In this document: piece by piece, positions 16,469 to 25,526 of the stretch
Layout: each line of letters starts with the position of its first letter
How positions within the stretch are numbered: position 1 is the first letter of the stretch
Origin: Clostridiales bacterium
GTDB lineage: Bacteria > Bacillota > Clostridia > Oscillospirales > Oscillospiraceae
Length of the DNA stretch: 64,000 bases
Reading direction: 5' to 3'
NCBI GenBank assembly: GCA_019415645.1
Contig: DXYV01000002.1
Location: 73,874-137,873, forward strand
Program-made: the position numbers and the translations under genes
Notes under the pieces: generated by a model
Seen by the model: only the letters and a program-made list of their open reading frames with translations
Told to the model about the DNA's origin: nothing
Databases searched by the model: none

Positions 16469-17743
16469 ATGAATTTTTCCACTGACTGTCTCCATGCGGG
16501 ATACCGCCCCGGTAACGGAGAGCCCCGCAATATCCCCCTGATTCAATCCACCACCTTCCGCTATGAGACCAGCGAGGCCATGGGCGCGCTGTTCGATCTG
16601 GAGGCGGAGGGATATTTCTACACGCGGCTGCAAAACCCCACCTCCGACCATGTGGCAGCCAAGCTGTGCGCGCTGGAGGGCGGCTCCGCCGCCATGCTTC
16701 TGTCCTCCGGGCAGGCGGCCTCCTTCTACTCGGTGTTCAACATCGCCTCCTGCGGGGACCATGTGGTGTCCTCTTCCACCATCTACGGCGGCACCTATAA
16801 CCTGTTCGCCGTCACCATGAAGCGCATGGGCATCGAGTTTACCTTCGTGGACCCGGACTGCACGCCGGAGGAGCTGAACGCGGCTTTCCGTCCCAACACC
16901 AAAGCGGTGTTCGGCGAGACCATCGCCAACCCGGCCCTGACGGTGCTGGATATTGAAAAATTCGCCAAGGCGGCCCATGACCACGGCGTGCCCCTGATCG
17001 TGGACAACACCTTCGCAACCCCCGCTAACTGCCGGCCCTTCCAGTGGGGGGCGGACATCGTGACCCACTCCACCACCAAGTATCTGGACGGCCACGCCCT
17101 GGCTGTGGGCGGCGCCATCGTGGATTCGGGCAACTTCCCCTGGGACAAGTACGCCGATAAGTTCCCCGGCCTGACCACGCCGGACGAGAGCTACCACGGC
17201 GTGACTTATACCGAGCGCTTCGGCCAGGGCGGCGCCTACATCACCAAGGCGGTGGTCCAGCTCATGCGCGACCTGGGCTCCACCCCTGCTCCCATGAACT
17301 CCTTCCTGCTGAATATGGGAATGGAGACGCTGCCTCTGCGGATGAAGCAGCACTGCGCCAATGCCCAGGCCATGGCGGAATTTCTCCAGGCCCATCCGAA
17401 GGTGGCGTGGGTCAGCTATGCCGGGCTGCCGGGCGACAAGTACCATGCCCTGGCCCAGAAATATATGCCCAACGGCACCTGCGGCGTGATCTCCTTCGGC
17501 GTGAAGGGCGGCCGCACGGCGGCGGAGAAGTTTATGGCCGGGCTGAAGCTGGCCTCGATCGCCACCCATGTGGCGGACGCCAAGACCTGCGTGCTCCATC
17601 CGGCCTCCTCCACCCATCGCCAGATGAACGATGAGGAGCTGCGGGCTGCCGGCGTGGGCCCCGATCTGATTCGCCTGTCTGTGGGTATCGAGGACATCCG
17701 TGATTTGATCGCCGACGTGGAGCAGGCTCTGGACGCGATTTGA
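16469..17743 (+). CDS. metY: O-acetylhomoserine sulfhydrylase (aminocarboxypropyltransferase)
   Basis: A PLP-dependent Cys/Met-metabolism enzyme of 424 residues, the normal size for MetY. The Schiff-base lysine is Lys204 in THSTTKYLDGH. The PLP-phosphate region SSGQAASFYSVFN and the VDNTFATP segment are intact. It would condense O-acetyl-homoserine with sulfide to homocysteine in the cytoplasm. AGGAC-type ribosome sites precede the ATG. The long MetY-type region around residues 230-260 separates it from the shorter MetB/MetC enzymes. The regulator gene 39 bases downstream could be co-transcribed. Confidence 0.9.
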   Translation: MNFSTDCLHAGYRPGNGEPRNIPLIQSTTFRYETSEAMGALFDLEAEGYFYTRLQNPTSDHVAAKLCALEGGSAAMLLSSGQAASFYSVFNIASCGDHVVSSSTIYGGTYNLFAVTMKRMGIEFTFVDPDCTPEELNAAFRPNTKAVFGETIANPALTVLDIEKFAKAAHDHGVPLIVDNTFATPANCRPFQWGADIVTHSTTKYLDGHALAVGGAIVDSGNFPWDKYADKFPGLTTPDESYHGVTYTERFGQGGAYITKAVVQLMRDLGSTPAPMNSFLLNMGMETLPLRMKQHCANAQAMAEFLQAHPKVAWVSYAGLPGDKYHALAQKYMPNGTCGVISFGVKGGRTAAEKFMAGLKLASIATHVADAKTCVLHPASSTHRQMNDEELRAAGVGPDLIRLSVGIEDIRDLIADVEQALDAI

Positions 17744-17782
17744 GCGGCGCGCGGTCGACTTAGGGCAAGGGAGGGGAGCATT

Positions 17783-19078
17783 GTGCCCGAAACCAGCGGC
17801 GTAAGTGTGGAACGGCTCAACGCGCTGATCCGCACCCATGATTTTCAGGAGCTTCTGGACCTGGCGCGGCCGGTGTTCGGAAACCCCCTGATTTTATCCA
17901 ATCCGACCCATACCGTAATGGCCATTACGGAGGAGAGCGGGGTGGACGACCCCAAATGGCTGGAGATCACATCCAGCAAAGGAATTCCGATGGGCGTGGT
18001 CACCAACAGCGAGATCAACGAGTCCTACCGGGCGTCGCTGGAGCGCGACCGGCCGGTGCTCGACCATGCCACGGAGGGAAATTTCCCCATGCTGCGCAAG
18101 GCGATCTCCGCTCAGGGCAGAGTGCTGGGCTATCTGGACGCACCGCTTTATTTCCGCGCCTTGGAGGAAGCGGACCTGGAGTTTTTTGACCTGCTGGCGA
18201 ACCTGATCAAGGTGGAGCTCCAGAAGGATTTGGACCGGGCGGTGCTCCCGGACAATATGTTGGATTACTTCCTCTATGATTTGCTGGAGGGCAAGGTGAC
18301 CGACCGGCGCCTGATCGAGGAGCGGCTGGAGTTTTTCCAGTGGGACCTGTGCGCCAAGGGAAAGGTGCAGGTGATCTCCATTCAGGGACGAAAGCGGGAA
18401 CTGGTGCCGGATAACACCCGGTTCCGGCACCTCCTGGATCTGTTTTCCGGCGCGTTTCCCAATTTTCGCTCCTTCGCCTATGTATCCGGCCTGAAGATGC
18501 TCTGCCCGGTCAGCGAATCAGTGCGAAGCGACGCGCATTTCCTGGCCCAGCTTCAGGAGCTTCTGGAGCGGGAGGATCTGGTGGCGGGAATCAGCCGTCC
18601 GCTGGCGGAGGTCCAGACCATTCCCGACTTCAACCGGCAGGCCGTAAAGGCGGCCGAGCTGGGACGCAGGCTCCATCCGGAACGCTATGTCCATTTTTAT
18701 GATTCCTATGCGGTCTACCATGCGCTGGAGCTGGCCTCCCAACAGGAAAACCTGCTCCAGTTCTGTCACTCCGCCGTAATTCTCCTGCGGGATTATGACC
18801 TGAGCCATGAGACCGATCTGCTGGAGTCCCTGCGGGTCTATCTGACCCACAACCGCTCCATCGGCGAGTCGGCCGCGGCGCTGTATATCCACCGGAATAC
18901 CATGAACTATCGCATCGCCCGCATCCATGAGCTGACGCAGATCGATCTGAGCGATCCGGATGTGTTCTGCCACCTTATTTTCTCCTTCTATGCCCTGGAT
19001 TACCGGACACTGCTGGAGCGGGAGGAGCCGGGACGTTTTCGCCCCATCGGATCGCAGCCCAATGCGCAGCATCCATAA
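17783..19078 (+). CDS. CdaR/PucR-family transcriptional regulator
   Basis: 431 residues starting with GTG, with GGGAGGGG about 5 bases upstream. The N-terminal half resembles sensory domains of sugar-diacid and purine regulators. The C-terminal 60 residues form the PucR-type helix-turn-helix with RVYLTHNRSIGESAAALYIH and RNTMNYRIARI. It converges on the TRAP transporter operon, which makes that operon a plausible target. The inducer is unknown. Confidence 0.82.
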   Translation: MPETSGVSVERLNALIRTHDFQELLDLARPVFGNPLILSNPTHTVMAITEESGVDDPKWLEITSSKGIPMGVVTNSEINESYRASLERDRPVLDHATEGNFPMLRKAISAQGRVLGYLDAPLYFRALEEADLEFFDLLANLIKVELQKDLDRAVLPDNMLDYFLYDLLEGKVTDRRLIEERLEFFQWDLCAKGKVQVISIQGRKRELVPDNTRFRHLLDLFSGAFPNFRSFAYVSGLKMLCPVSESVRSDAHFLAQLQELLEREDLVAGISRPLAEVQTIPDFNRQAVKAAELGRRLHPERYVHFYDSYAVYHALELASQQENLLQFCHSAVILLRDYDLSHETDLLESLRVYLTHNRSIGESAAALYIHRNTMNYRIARIHELTQIDLSDPDVFCHLIFSFYALDYRTLLEREEPGRFRPIGSQPNAQHP

Positions 19079-19112
19079 AAACAGCCGCCCCGAACTTCGG
19101 GGCGGCTGTTTT
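19078..19112. terminator. Bidirectional terminator between the CdaR-type regulator and dctP
   Basis: A 17-base inverted repeat (19078-19094 with 19096-19112) flanked by A and T runs lies between convergent genes. Confidence 0.88.
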
Positions 19113-19129
19113 GTGCTGCTTGCAAGCGA

Positions 19130-20260
19130 TCAATGCTGCCAGTCGTAGTTGGTAATTTCAGCAGCCTTCTCCAGAATGAGCGTCTGGTTGGCGATCTCCT
19201 CTTCGCTGGAGACCAGAGCCAGAGCGGACTCAGCCTTGGCCTCAAAGGTAGCGGCCCAGATGCGGTCCTTATCCTCCTGAGAGAACTCCACGAAGGGGTT
19301 ACCGGTGGCATCTTCGACCTTGGCGATATCAGTGGCGATAGCATCGTCATAGATGGTGGCAGAGTAAGCCTCAGTCTCATCGGCGGCCTGCTGGATGACC
19401 TCGCGCTGGGCGTCAGACAGGCCGTTCCACCAGTTCAGATTGACGGTAAACATATTGCCGGCGGTGTAGGTGTCGTCCAGAGCCCAGTAAGGAGCGACCT
19501 CATACCAGCTCATGGAGACCATGGGGGCGAAGCCCATCTGGGTGGCGTCGATCAGACCGCGGTTGAGCGCGTCGTAGCAGTCCGGGGGCGCCACGGAGGT
19601 CACCTGGAAGCCCAGAGCTTCGAAGATAGCGGCGTCAAAGTTGCCGAATGCGGAAGAACCGGCAACCAGGGAGTCCAGGTCGGTAAAGGGGTTGCGGGAG
19701 CAGAAGGCATTGGCGCCGCCGGCGATGACGTTCAGGTACTTGATGCCCAGCTCCTCAGCCTGGCCCTGAATAATGGCGGAGGTCTCGGGGTCCTCAAACA
19801 TCAGCGTGTTGAAGTAATCCAGCGCAGCCTGGGTGCCGCCGGGCGCAAAGCCGGGGAAGGCCAGGTAGGTGATAGTGTTCAGGTGGGGCATATGGCCCAG
19901 GGCGATCATGTTGACGGAGCCGTCCATGACAGCGGCCAGCTCATCGGTGGAGGGGAACAGGGTGCCGCCCCAGTAGATGTCGGCGGTCACGGCGCCGCCG
20001 GACAGCTCGGAGACCTTGTCCTGGAAGTACTTCAGGATCTGGCCGCCGGTCTCAGCTTCCTGATAAGTGGCGGAAAACAGAATGGTCAGCGGCTCGATCT
20101 CCGTGCTGGCGCTGCCGTTGTCGCTGGGCTCGCCGGAAGTAACGGGCGCGCTCTCATTGGTGTCGGCAGGGGTGCTGGTCTGAGCGTTGTCGCCGCCGCA
20201 GCCGGCCAGAAGGGCCAGCAGCATGGCAGCTGCCAAAGACAGGGACAGTAGCTTTTTCAT
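19130..20260 (-). CDS. dctP: TRAP transporter substrate-binding lipoprotein
   Basis: 376-residue extracytoplasmic binding protein of the DctP family. The start MKKLLSLSLAAA is chosen because AGGAGGAG lies 8 bases upstream. The lipobox LLAGC gives lipidated Cys21. The mature region carries the family motif KYLNVIAGGANAFCSRNPFTDLD in its middle, where the conserved Arg for carboxylate binding normally sits. It hands an organic acid to the DctQM permease, driven by a sodium gradient. The substrate is unknown; the nearby CdaR-type regulator hints at an acidic sugar or dicarboxylate. Confidence 0.9.
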   Translation of the reverse strand: MKKLLSLSLAAAMLLALLAGCGGDNAQTSTPADTNESAPVTSGEPSDNGSASTEIEPLTILFSATYQEAETGGQILKYFQDKVSELSGGAVTADIYWGGTLFPSTDELAAVMDGSVNMIALGHMPHLNTITYLAFPGFAPGGTQAALDYFNTLMFEDPETSAIIQGQAEELGIKYLNVIAGGANAFCSRNPFTDLDSLVAGSSAFGNFDAAIFEALGFQVTSVAPPDCYDALNRGLIDATQMGFAPMVSMSWYEVAPYWALDDTYTAGNMFTVNLNWWNGLSDAQREVIQQAADETEAYSATIYDDAIATDIAKVEDATGNPFVEFSQEDKDRIWAATFEAKAESALALVSSEEEIANQTLILEKAAEITNYDWQH

Positions 20261-20343
20261 TGTCAAACTCCTCCTAATGAAATATGGATGTACTTACTTC
20301 GGGCATAGGACCGCGCCCGAAATCAACGGGAAACAGAGGCCGG

Positions 20344-21687
20344 TCAGGCGGACATCAGGCTGGGCAGGAAGGTGACCAGCTGGGGGAAAATGGCGATGAT
20401 GTAGACCATGACCATCTCGCAGATGAAGTAGGGCACCACGCCCTTGAAAATCTCCGAGGGATTGACCCGCAGAGCGTTTGCAGTGGCAAACACGTTCATG
20501 CCGACAGGCGGGGTCAGGCCGGCGATCTCGGTCATGAAGCACAGAGTGATGACCAGTACATAGGGGTTATAGCCCACAGCAGCCAGAACCGGGAAAACCA
20601 CAGGAACCGTGATGATGATAATGGAGACGATGTCCATGACGCAGCCGCAGAACACGTACAGCAAAATCACCAAAGAGAAGATGGCCAGCGGCGGGGCGTT
20701 TACCGAAGCAATGGCGTTGGCCAGAGTGTCGGCCAAACCGGTGGCAGCCACGAAACGACCGAAGATCTGGCCAGCCACGATGATGGGGAAGATGCCGGCC
20801 TCCATGACGGCGGCGTCCCACAGGCAGTAGCAGATCTGCTTGAAGGGAAGGCGCTTGACCAGCGCATAGATGACCACGGCCACCGCGCCGAAAGCGCCGG
20901 CCACCGTGGCGGTGAACCAGCCCATAAAGGTACCGCCGATGATCAGGACGAACAGGGCCAGGATGGGCAGCAGCAGACGCAGGGTCTTGAGCTTTTCCAC
21001 AAAGGGGACCTTCGCGCCGCCTCCGGGGGGAATGGAGCCCTTGCGGAATACGCCGATCAGGCGGACCGTGATGCACAGGGCGATGGCGGTAAGGATACCA
21101 GGGATGATGCCGCCCATGAGGGCGGTGCCGACGGAGAGCTGCATATTCTGCCCATTATAAACAATGGGGGAGGGAGCGATCAGGCAGAACATGATGATGC
21201 CCATGGAGGGGGGAATCAGGGTGGACAGCGCGCCGGCGGCGGTGACGCAGCCCATGGAATATTTTGGGCTGTAACCGGCCCGGGTCAGCTCGGGCATGGC
21301 CAGCTTGCCGAAGACGATATTGCCGGCCACGGAGGAGCCGGAACAGGCACCGAAGATGGCGTTGGCGCAGATAACCGTGTAAAGAAGACCGCCTTTGATA
21401 CGGCCCAGCCAGGCGTGCATGGAGCGGAACGCGCCTTCTGCGATGCCAGTTTCACCCGCTAGTGCGCCCACCAGCATGAACATGGGGAGCACCGCATAGT
21501 TGTAGTTGGCGCCCAGATTGAACGGCGCCTGGGTGAACTGCGTCAGTGCCATGGTCCAGGCGCCGTCAAAAAGGACCACAAAGCCCACCAGGGCGGAGAC
21601 CAGCATGGAGATGAACACAGGAATGCCCGTGAACACCATGACCATCATGAGCAGAAAGGCCAGAATACCAACGACCCAAGGTTCCAT
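20344..21687 (-). CDS. dctM: TRAP transporter large permease
   Basis: 447 residues, highly hydrophobic with 12-13 predicted membrane segments, typical for DctM. Motifs such as GACSGSSVAGN and PPSMGIIMF are characteristic of the family. The start overlaps the stop of the small permease. It forms the sodium-coupled transport channel. Confidence 0.93.
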   Translation of the reverse strand: MEPWVVGILAFLLMMVMVFTGIPVFISMLVSALVGFVVLFDGAWTMALTQFTQAPFNLGANYNYAVLPMFMLVGALAGETGIAEGAFRSMHAWLGRIKGGLLYTVICANAIFGACSGSSVAGNIVFGKLAMPELTRAGYSPKYSMGCVTAAGALSTLIPPSMGIIMFCLIAPSPIVYNGQNMQLSVGTALMGGIIPGILTAIALCITVRLIGVFRKGSIPPGGGAKVPFVEKLKTLRLLLPILALFVLIIGGTFMGWFTATVAGAFGAVAVVIYALVKRLPFKQICYCLWDAAVMEAGIFPIIVAGQIFGRFVAATGLADTLANAIASVNAPPLAIFSLVILLYVFCGCVMDIVSIIIITVPVVFPVLAAVGYNPYVLVITLCFMTEIAGLTPPVGMNVFATANALRVNPSEIFKGVVPYFICEMVMVYIIAIFPQLVTFLPSLMSA

Positions 21688-22256
21688 TACTGCTCACCTC
21701 CCTTGATCGGATCGGCCGCGGGACCGGGGACGTCCTTCCCCAGCACCCGGCGCACGATGTCCCACACAAAGGACAGCGCCAGAAGCACATAACCAACGGA
21801 GAGAATGAACGCGAAGGGCCACAGGGGGAAGCCCACGCCGGTGACCGAGCTCATTCGGTTGATTTCCATGAAATTGATCATTTGCAGGAAGCCGCGCCAG
21901 GCGATAAAGCAGGCGACAAAGATGCCGCACAGGTCGCCGACAATGGCGAAAAAGAGCTGGACCGGCTTGGGGAACTTGCTGCTGAGCAGGTCGATCTTTG
22001 TGTGGCCGCGGTCCAGCGTGACGTAGGCCATGGCAAGAAAGACCACTGGAATATGAAGATACTGGATGATCTCGGTGGAGGCGGGAATGCCGGTCACCGG
22101 GAGGCCGGCCTGGCGGAGCTTTTCGCCGATGACGTTGAAGAAAGCCACCAGCATGATTCCAACCAGAGCCACAGCAGAGACATACGAGACCCATTTCAGG
22201 ATTCGTACGACCCAACGGTCCAGTTTGTCATAGAGGGTGGGTGCGTTTGTGGACAA
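21687..22256 (-). CDS. dctQ: TRAP transporter small permease
   Basis: About 189 residues with four membrane segments (around residues 20-42, 60-80, 95-120 and 140-165), the DctQ pattern. TTG at 22256 is preferred because AAAGGAG is 9 bases upstream; an earlier in-frame GTG at 22286 lacks a site. First gene of the operon dctQ-dctM-dctP. Confidence 0.88.
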   Translation of the reverse strand: MSTNAPTLYDKLDRWVVRILKWVSYVSAVALVGIMLVAFFNVIGEKLRQAGLPVTGIPASTEIIQYLHIPVVFLAMAYVTLDRGHTKIDLLSSKFPKPVQLFFAIVGDLCGIFVACFIAWRGFLQMINFMEINRMSSVTGVGFPLWPFAFILSVGYVLLALSFVWDIVRRVLGKDVPGPAADPIKGGEQ

Positions 22257-22609
22257 ATTGCTCAACTCCTTTACAATGATACACACAGAGTCCCGTCTTT
22301 GCTAAGCAAAGACGACAAAGGCCATGGCCTTTGTCTGATTTCTGCTGACACAGGCAGGAAAGAAGCTGTTTTCCTCCCCCAAAACAAATTTCCTTCCAAA
22401 AGGGCGCAAAAAAATGTGCACTATTTTATATCCGCTGCATCATAGATCTTTTCTAAAAAATAAGCTATGCGAGGAACAAAAAAGTGCACAAAAACATACC
22501 TGTGAACAACAGAATAATTATAGCAGTTTGCTTACAGGATGTCTTTGTGCACTGAGCATGAAAAAAAGATGGGGTTTTGTGCGAACGCGTAGAAGCAGGT
22601 GCCCAGGAG
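22257..22609. promoter_or_regulatory. Control region of the TRAP operon with two palindromes
   Basis: No gene is seen in this 353-base stretch. A possible minus-strand promoter has AAGACA (22545-22540) and TATAAT (22522-22517) 17 bases apart. Downstream of it lie a perfect 9-pair hairpin (22294-22302/22306-22314) and, next to it, a perfect 20-base palindrome (22315-22334). These could be regulator-binding sites or a leader structure controlling dctQ. Confidence 0.55.
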
Positions 22610-23179
22610 TTAATAGGTATGATCGCAGATCTCCCGAATCTTCCGTTCCAGCGCTTTGAGGTCCTCGAAGGTCTCGGGCCGGCGGCGGGGATCGCGCAGC
22701 AGCGCCGCCGGATGGAACAGGGCCATGACCTCCCGGCCATCCACCTGGAACCACTGCCCGTGCTCCTTGGTGATCTTGAAGTCCGGCTTGATCAGGACCA
22801 TGGCGGCGATGCGTCCCAGGCAGACGATGATCTTGGGGTCGATCAGCTCGATCTGGCGGCGCAGCCAGCCCATGCAGGCCTCCTGCTCGGTGTTCAGCGG
22901 GTCCCGGTTATGGGGCGGCCGGCATTTGACGATGTTGGCCACATAGATGTTTTTGGTCCGGTCCAATCCGATGAGGGAGAGCATATCGTCCAGCAGCTTG
23001 CCGCCTTTGCCCACAAAGGGCTCGCCGGTCAGGTCCTCATTTTCCCCGGGGCCCTCCCCCACAAACAGCACCTCGGCGTCGGACCGTCCCACGCCGAACA
23101 CCACATGGGTGCGGGTGTCGGCCAGGCCGCATTTCTGACAGGCCAGGCATGCGCGGCGCAAATCGTTCCAGTTGTCCAT
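22610..23179 (-). CDS. Family 4 uracil-DNA glycosylase
   Basis: 189 residues. Excises uracil from DNA. The family-4 iron-sulfur ligands are present as Cys14 and Cys17 (CQKC), Cys86 (VKCRPP) and Cys102 (EACMGWL). The uracil-pocket motif GEGPGENED and the HPAALLRD motif with the leucine loop are intact. The ATG is selected by AAAGGAG 9 bases upstream; a longer frame to 23275 lacks support. It stands alone, upstream of the divergently expressed cobalamin operon. Confidence 0.93.
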   Translation of the reverse strand: MDNWNDLRRACLACQKCGLADTRTHVVFGVGRSDAEVLFVGEGPGENEDLTGEPFVGKGGKLLDDMLSLIGLDRTKNIYVANIVKCRPPHNRDPLNTEQEACMGWLRRQIELIDPKIIVCLGRIAAMVLIKPDFKITKEHGQWFQVDGREVMALFHPAALLRDPRRRPETFEDLKALERKIREICDHTY

Positions 23180-23286
23180 GGAAATCCACTCCTTTGTAGT
23201 CGCTGAGGCCATTGTATCACAGCCAGGCCCTTCTGTCGATTCGAAGAATCCGGGCGGCAGCACCGCCGAATCCACATGCTTTTGTA

Positions 23287-23315
23287 TTGCCTTTTTGGCC
23301 GCCCCTTGCTATAAT
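23287..23315 (+). promoter_or_regulatory. Promoter of the cobalamin operon
   Basis: TTGCCT (23287-23292) and TATAAT (23310-23315) are 17 bases apart, with TGC before the -10. Transcription would start near 23322, just upstream of the riboswitch. Confidence 0.7.
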
Positions 23316-23329
23316 GTAAAAACAAGCAT

Positions 23330-23515
23330 TTTGAAATAAGGTTCGCTGGGTGCGGCGCAGGCCGCCGAACAGGGAAGTCCGGATCAACCGGCGCAGTCTT
23401 ACCTCTACTGTAAGCGGGGACAAGGACGGCGGGACCATTGGCTGACACAGCTGAGAAGGGCCGTCCGAGGAGGAACCGTCAGCCAGGAGACCTGCCCAGC
23501 AGAACTTGGCACGGC
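23330..23515 (+). ncRNA. Cobalamin riboswitch
   Basis: The B12 box, with its AGCCAGGAGACCTGCC core, is present at 23481-23497. Upstream core elements are recognisable: a GGGAAGTCCGG segment, the CACTG-like CTACTGTAAGCGGGGAC region and the CCATTGGCTGAC region. It precedes cbiD and the rest of the tetrapyrrole operon. Known function of the class: adenosylcobalamin binding turns the downstream genes off. Boundaries are approximate. Confidence 0.92.
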
Positions 23516-23539
23516 TCTGAGGTGGAGAGCGCGGCGCGT

Positions 23540-23561
23540 GCGCAGGGTTCCTGCGCCTTTT
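23540..23561 (+). terminator. Riboswitch expression-platform terminator
   Basis: A 7-pair GC-rich stem (23540-23546 with 23550-23556) followed by CTTTT lies between the riboswitch aptamer and cbiD. It is the likely terminator formed when cobalamin is bound; more T residues follow at 23571-23576. Confidence 0.65.
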
Positions 23562-23619
23562 GGCCTGCTCTTTTTTCGGAGCGGGCTATTTTTCTGGGCC
23601 GGAAAGGAGCGGAGGCGGC

Positions 23620-24771
23620 ATGGCCAGGCTGGAACACTATATTCCTGTGGGCCGGGAACGGCTGCGGTGCGGGTATACCACCGGCACCTGCGCCGCCGCC
23701 GCGGCCCGGGCCGCGGCGCAGCGCCTGCTGACGGGGACGGCGCCTGCCGCCGTGGCGGTGGAGACCCCGGCGGGCATTGTGGTTACGGCGGATATTCTGG
23801 ACGTGACCGCCGGCCCGGACTGGGCCAGCTGCGCGGTCCAGAAGGACGGAGGAGACGACTACGACGTGACCGACGGGACCCTGGTCTACGCCCGGGTGGA
23901 GCGGGGCGAGACGCCGGACATTTTCATCGACGGCGGCCGGGGCGTGGGCCGGGTGACCCGGCCCGGCCTGGACCAGCCGGTGGGCGCGGCGGCCATCAAC
24001 CGGGTGCCCCGGCGGATGATTCGGAACCAGCTGGAACAGGCACTGCGGGAGGCGGGCGTCCGGACCGGCCTGAAGGTGATCATCTCCATCCCGGAGGGCG
24101 AGAAGCTGGCGGAGCGGACCTTCAATCCCCGGCTGGGAATTGTGGGGGGAATCTCCGTCCTGGGGACCAGCGGAATCGTGCGCCCCATGAGCGAGGCGGC
24201 CCTGGTGGACTCCCTCTATCTGGAGCTGGACCAGCTGGCGGCCTCCGGCTGCCGGGATGTGCTGGTGACGCCGGGCAATTATGGCGACACGTTCAGCCGG
24301 GACCAACTGGGGCTGTCCCTGGACCGGCGGGCCTCCTGCAGCAACTATCTGGGGCTGTGCATCGACCACGCCGTCGGGCTGGGGCTGCGCTCCCTGCTGC
24401 TGGTGGGTCATCTGGGCAAGCTGGTCAAAGTGGCCGGCGGAGCTATGAATACCCACTCCCGGGTAGCCGACGGCCGGCGGGAGACCTTGGCCGCCCATAC
24501 CGCCCTGTGCGGCGGGGACCGGGCCCTGGTGGAGGAGGTCTTTTCTGCCTCCACCACCGACGAGGCGGTGGAGCGGCTGGAGGCCGCGGGCCTGCGGGAG
24601 GCGGTGATGGCCTCCCTGACCGCGGCGCTTTCGGAGCACCTGCGCCGCCGGGCGGGCGAACAGATGAAGATCGAGGCGGTGGTCTTTTCCAACCGCTTTG
24701 GAGTATTGGACAGGACGCCGGGCGCGGATACGCTGCTGGCGCTGCACCGGGAGAAGGAGGAACTGCTGTGA
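23620..24771 (+). CDS. cbiD: Cobalt-precorrin-5B (C1)-methyltransferase
   Basis: 383 residues, cytoplasmic, S-adenosylmethionine-dependent C1 methylation in the anaerobic corrin route. The diagnostic CbiD motif GYTTGTCAAAA lies at residues 18-28, and GDHAVGLGLRSLLLVGHLGK-like sequence marks the C-terminal half. The ATG at 23620 has AAAGGAG and a second AGG upstream; a longer frame from 23560 would overlap the terminator region. First gene behind the riboswitch; overlaps cbiF by 4 bases. Confidence 0.94.
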   Translation: MARLEHYIPVGRERLRCGYTTGTCAAAAARAAAQRLLTGTAPAAVAVETPAGIVVTADILDVTAGPDWASCAVQKDGGDDYDVTDGTLVYARVERGETPDIFIDGGRGVGRVTRPGLDQPVGAAAINRVPRRMIRNQLEQALREAGVRTGLKVIISIPEGEKLAERTFNPRLGIVGGISVLGTSGIVRPMSEAALVDSLYLELDQLAASGCRDVLVTPGNYGDTFSRDQLGLSLDRRASCSNYLGLCIDHAVGLGLRSLLLVGHLGKLVKVAGGAMNTHSRVADGRRETLAAHTALCGGDRALVEEVFSASTTDEAVERLEAAGLREAVMASLTAALSEHLRRRAGEQMKIEAVVFSNRFGVLDRTPGADTLLALHREKEELL

Positions 24772-25526
24772 TTCATTTTATCGGCGCCGGACCGGGCGCG
24801 GAGGACCTGATCACCGTGCGGGGCGCCCGCCTGCTGGGGGAGGCCGACGTGATCATCTATGCCGGGTCGCTGGTCAACCCGGCCCTGCTGAACTACAAAA
24901 AGGAGACCTGCACGGTCTATGACAGCGCGGGCATGACCATGGAGGAGGTGCTGGCGGTCATGGCACAGGCCGAGGCCGGCGGCCAGACTACCGTACGCCT
25001 GCACACCGGCGATCCCTCCCTGTACGGGGCGATTCGGGAGCAGATGGACGCGCTGGACAAGCTGGGGCTGCCCTACGACGTGACCCCGGGCGTATCCGCC
25101 TTCTCCGGCGCGGCGGCGGCCCTGGAGGCGGAATATACCCTGCCGCAGATCTCCCAGAGCGTCATCATCACCCGTATGGCGGGCCGCACACCGGTGCCAG
25201 AGGGGGAGCGGCTGTCCAAGCTGGCGGCCCACGGCTGCACCATGGTGCTCTTCCTGTCCACCGGACTGCTGGAAGAGGTGGAGCGGGAGCTGCTGGCCGG
25301 CGGAAGCTATACGGCGGAGACCCCGGCGGCCATCGTCTACAAGGCCACCTGGCCCGAGGAGCGGGTGTTCCGCTGTACCGTGGGTACGCTGGCCCGAACT
25401 GCCCGGGAGAATCACATCACCAAGACCGCGCTGATTACGGTGGGCGGCTTTTTGGGCGGCGGCTATGAGCGCTCCAAGCTCTATGATCCGGCCTTTACCC
25501 ACGGGTATCGGGAGGCCAGCCAATGA
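24768..25526 (+). CDS. cbiF: Cobalt-precorrin-4 (C11)-methyltransferase
   Basis: 252 residues of the tetrapyrrole methylase fold. It starts with GTG (VIHFIGAGPGAEDL), overlaps the cbiD stop and has GAAGGAGG upstream. The N-terminal GAGPGAEDLITVRGARLL and YAGSLV motifs identify CobM/CbiF among the SAM-dependent corrin methylases. A longer frame extending back through cbiD is only an out-of-frame shadow of that gene. Confidence 0.93.
   Translation: MIHFIGAGPGAEDLITVRGARLLGEADVIIYAGSLVNPALLNYKKETCTVYDSAGMTMEEVLAVMAQAEAGGQTTVRLHTGDPSLYGAIREQMDALDKLGLPYDVTPGVSAFSGAAAALEAEYTLPQISQSVIITRMAGRTPVPEGERLSKLAAHGCTMVLFLSTGLLEEVERELLAGGSYTAETPAAIVYKATWPEERVFRCTVGTLARTARENHITKTALITVGGFLGGGYERSKLYDPAFTHGYREASQ

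Noticed and set aside
22465..22754. Small frames in the gap between TRAP and uracil-DNA glycosylase genes
   Set aside because: They overlap the promoter region or the glycosylase gene, have no ribosome site and no family features.
23330..23515. RNase P RNA or another catalytic RNA upstream of cbiD
   Set aside because: The GC-rich folded region was first suspected to be RNase P RNA, but the B12 box and the following cobalamin genes identify a cobalamin riboswitch.
23538..24767. N-terminal extension of cbiF through the cbiD gene
   Set aside because: The frame is open but is an out-of-frame shadow of cbiD. The GTG at 24768 with its ribosome site fits CbiF length.
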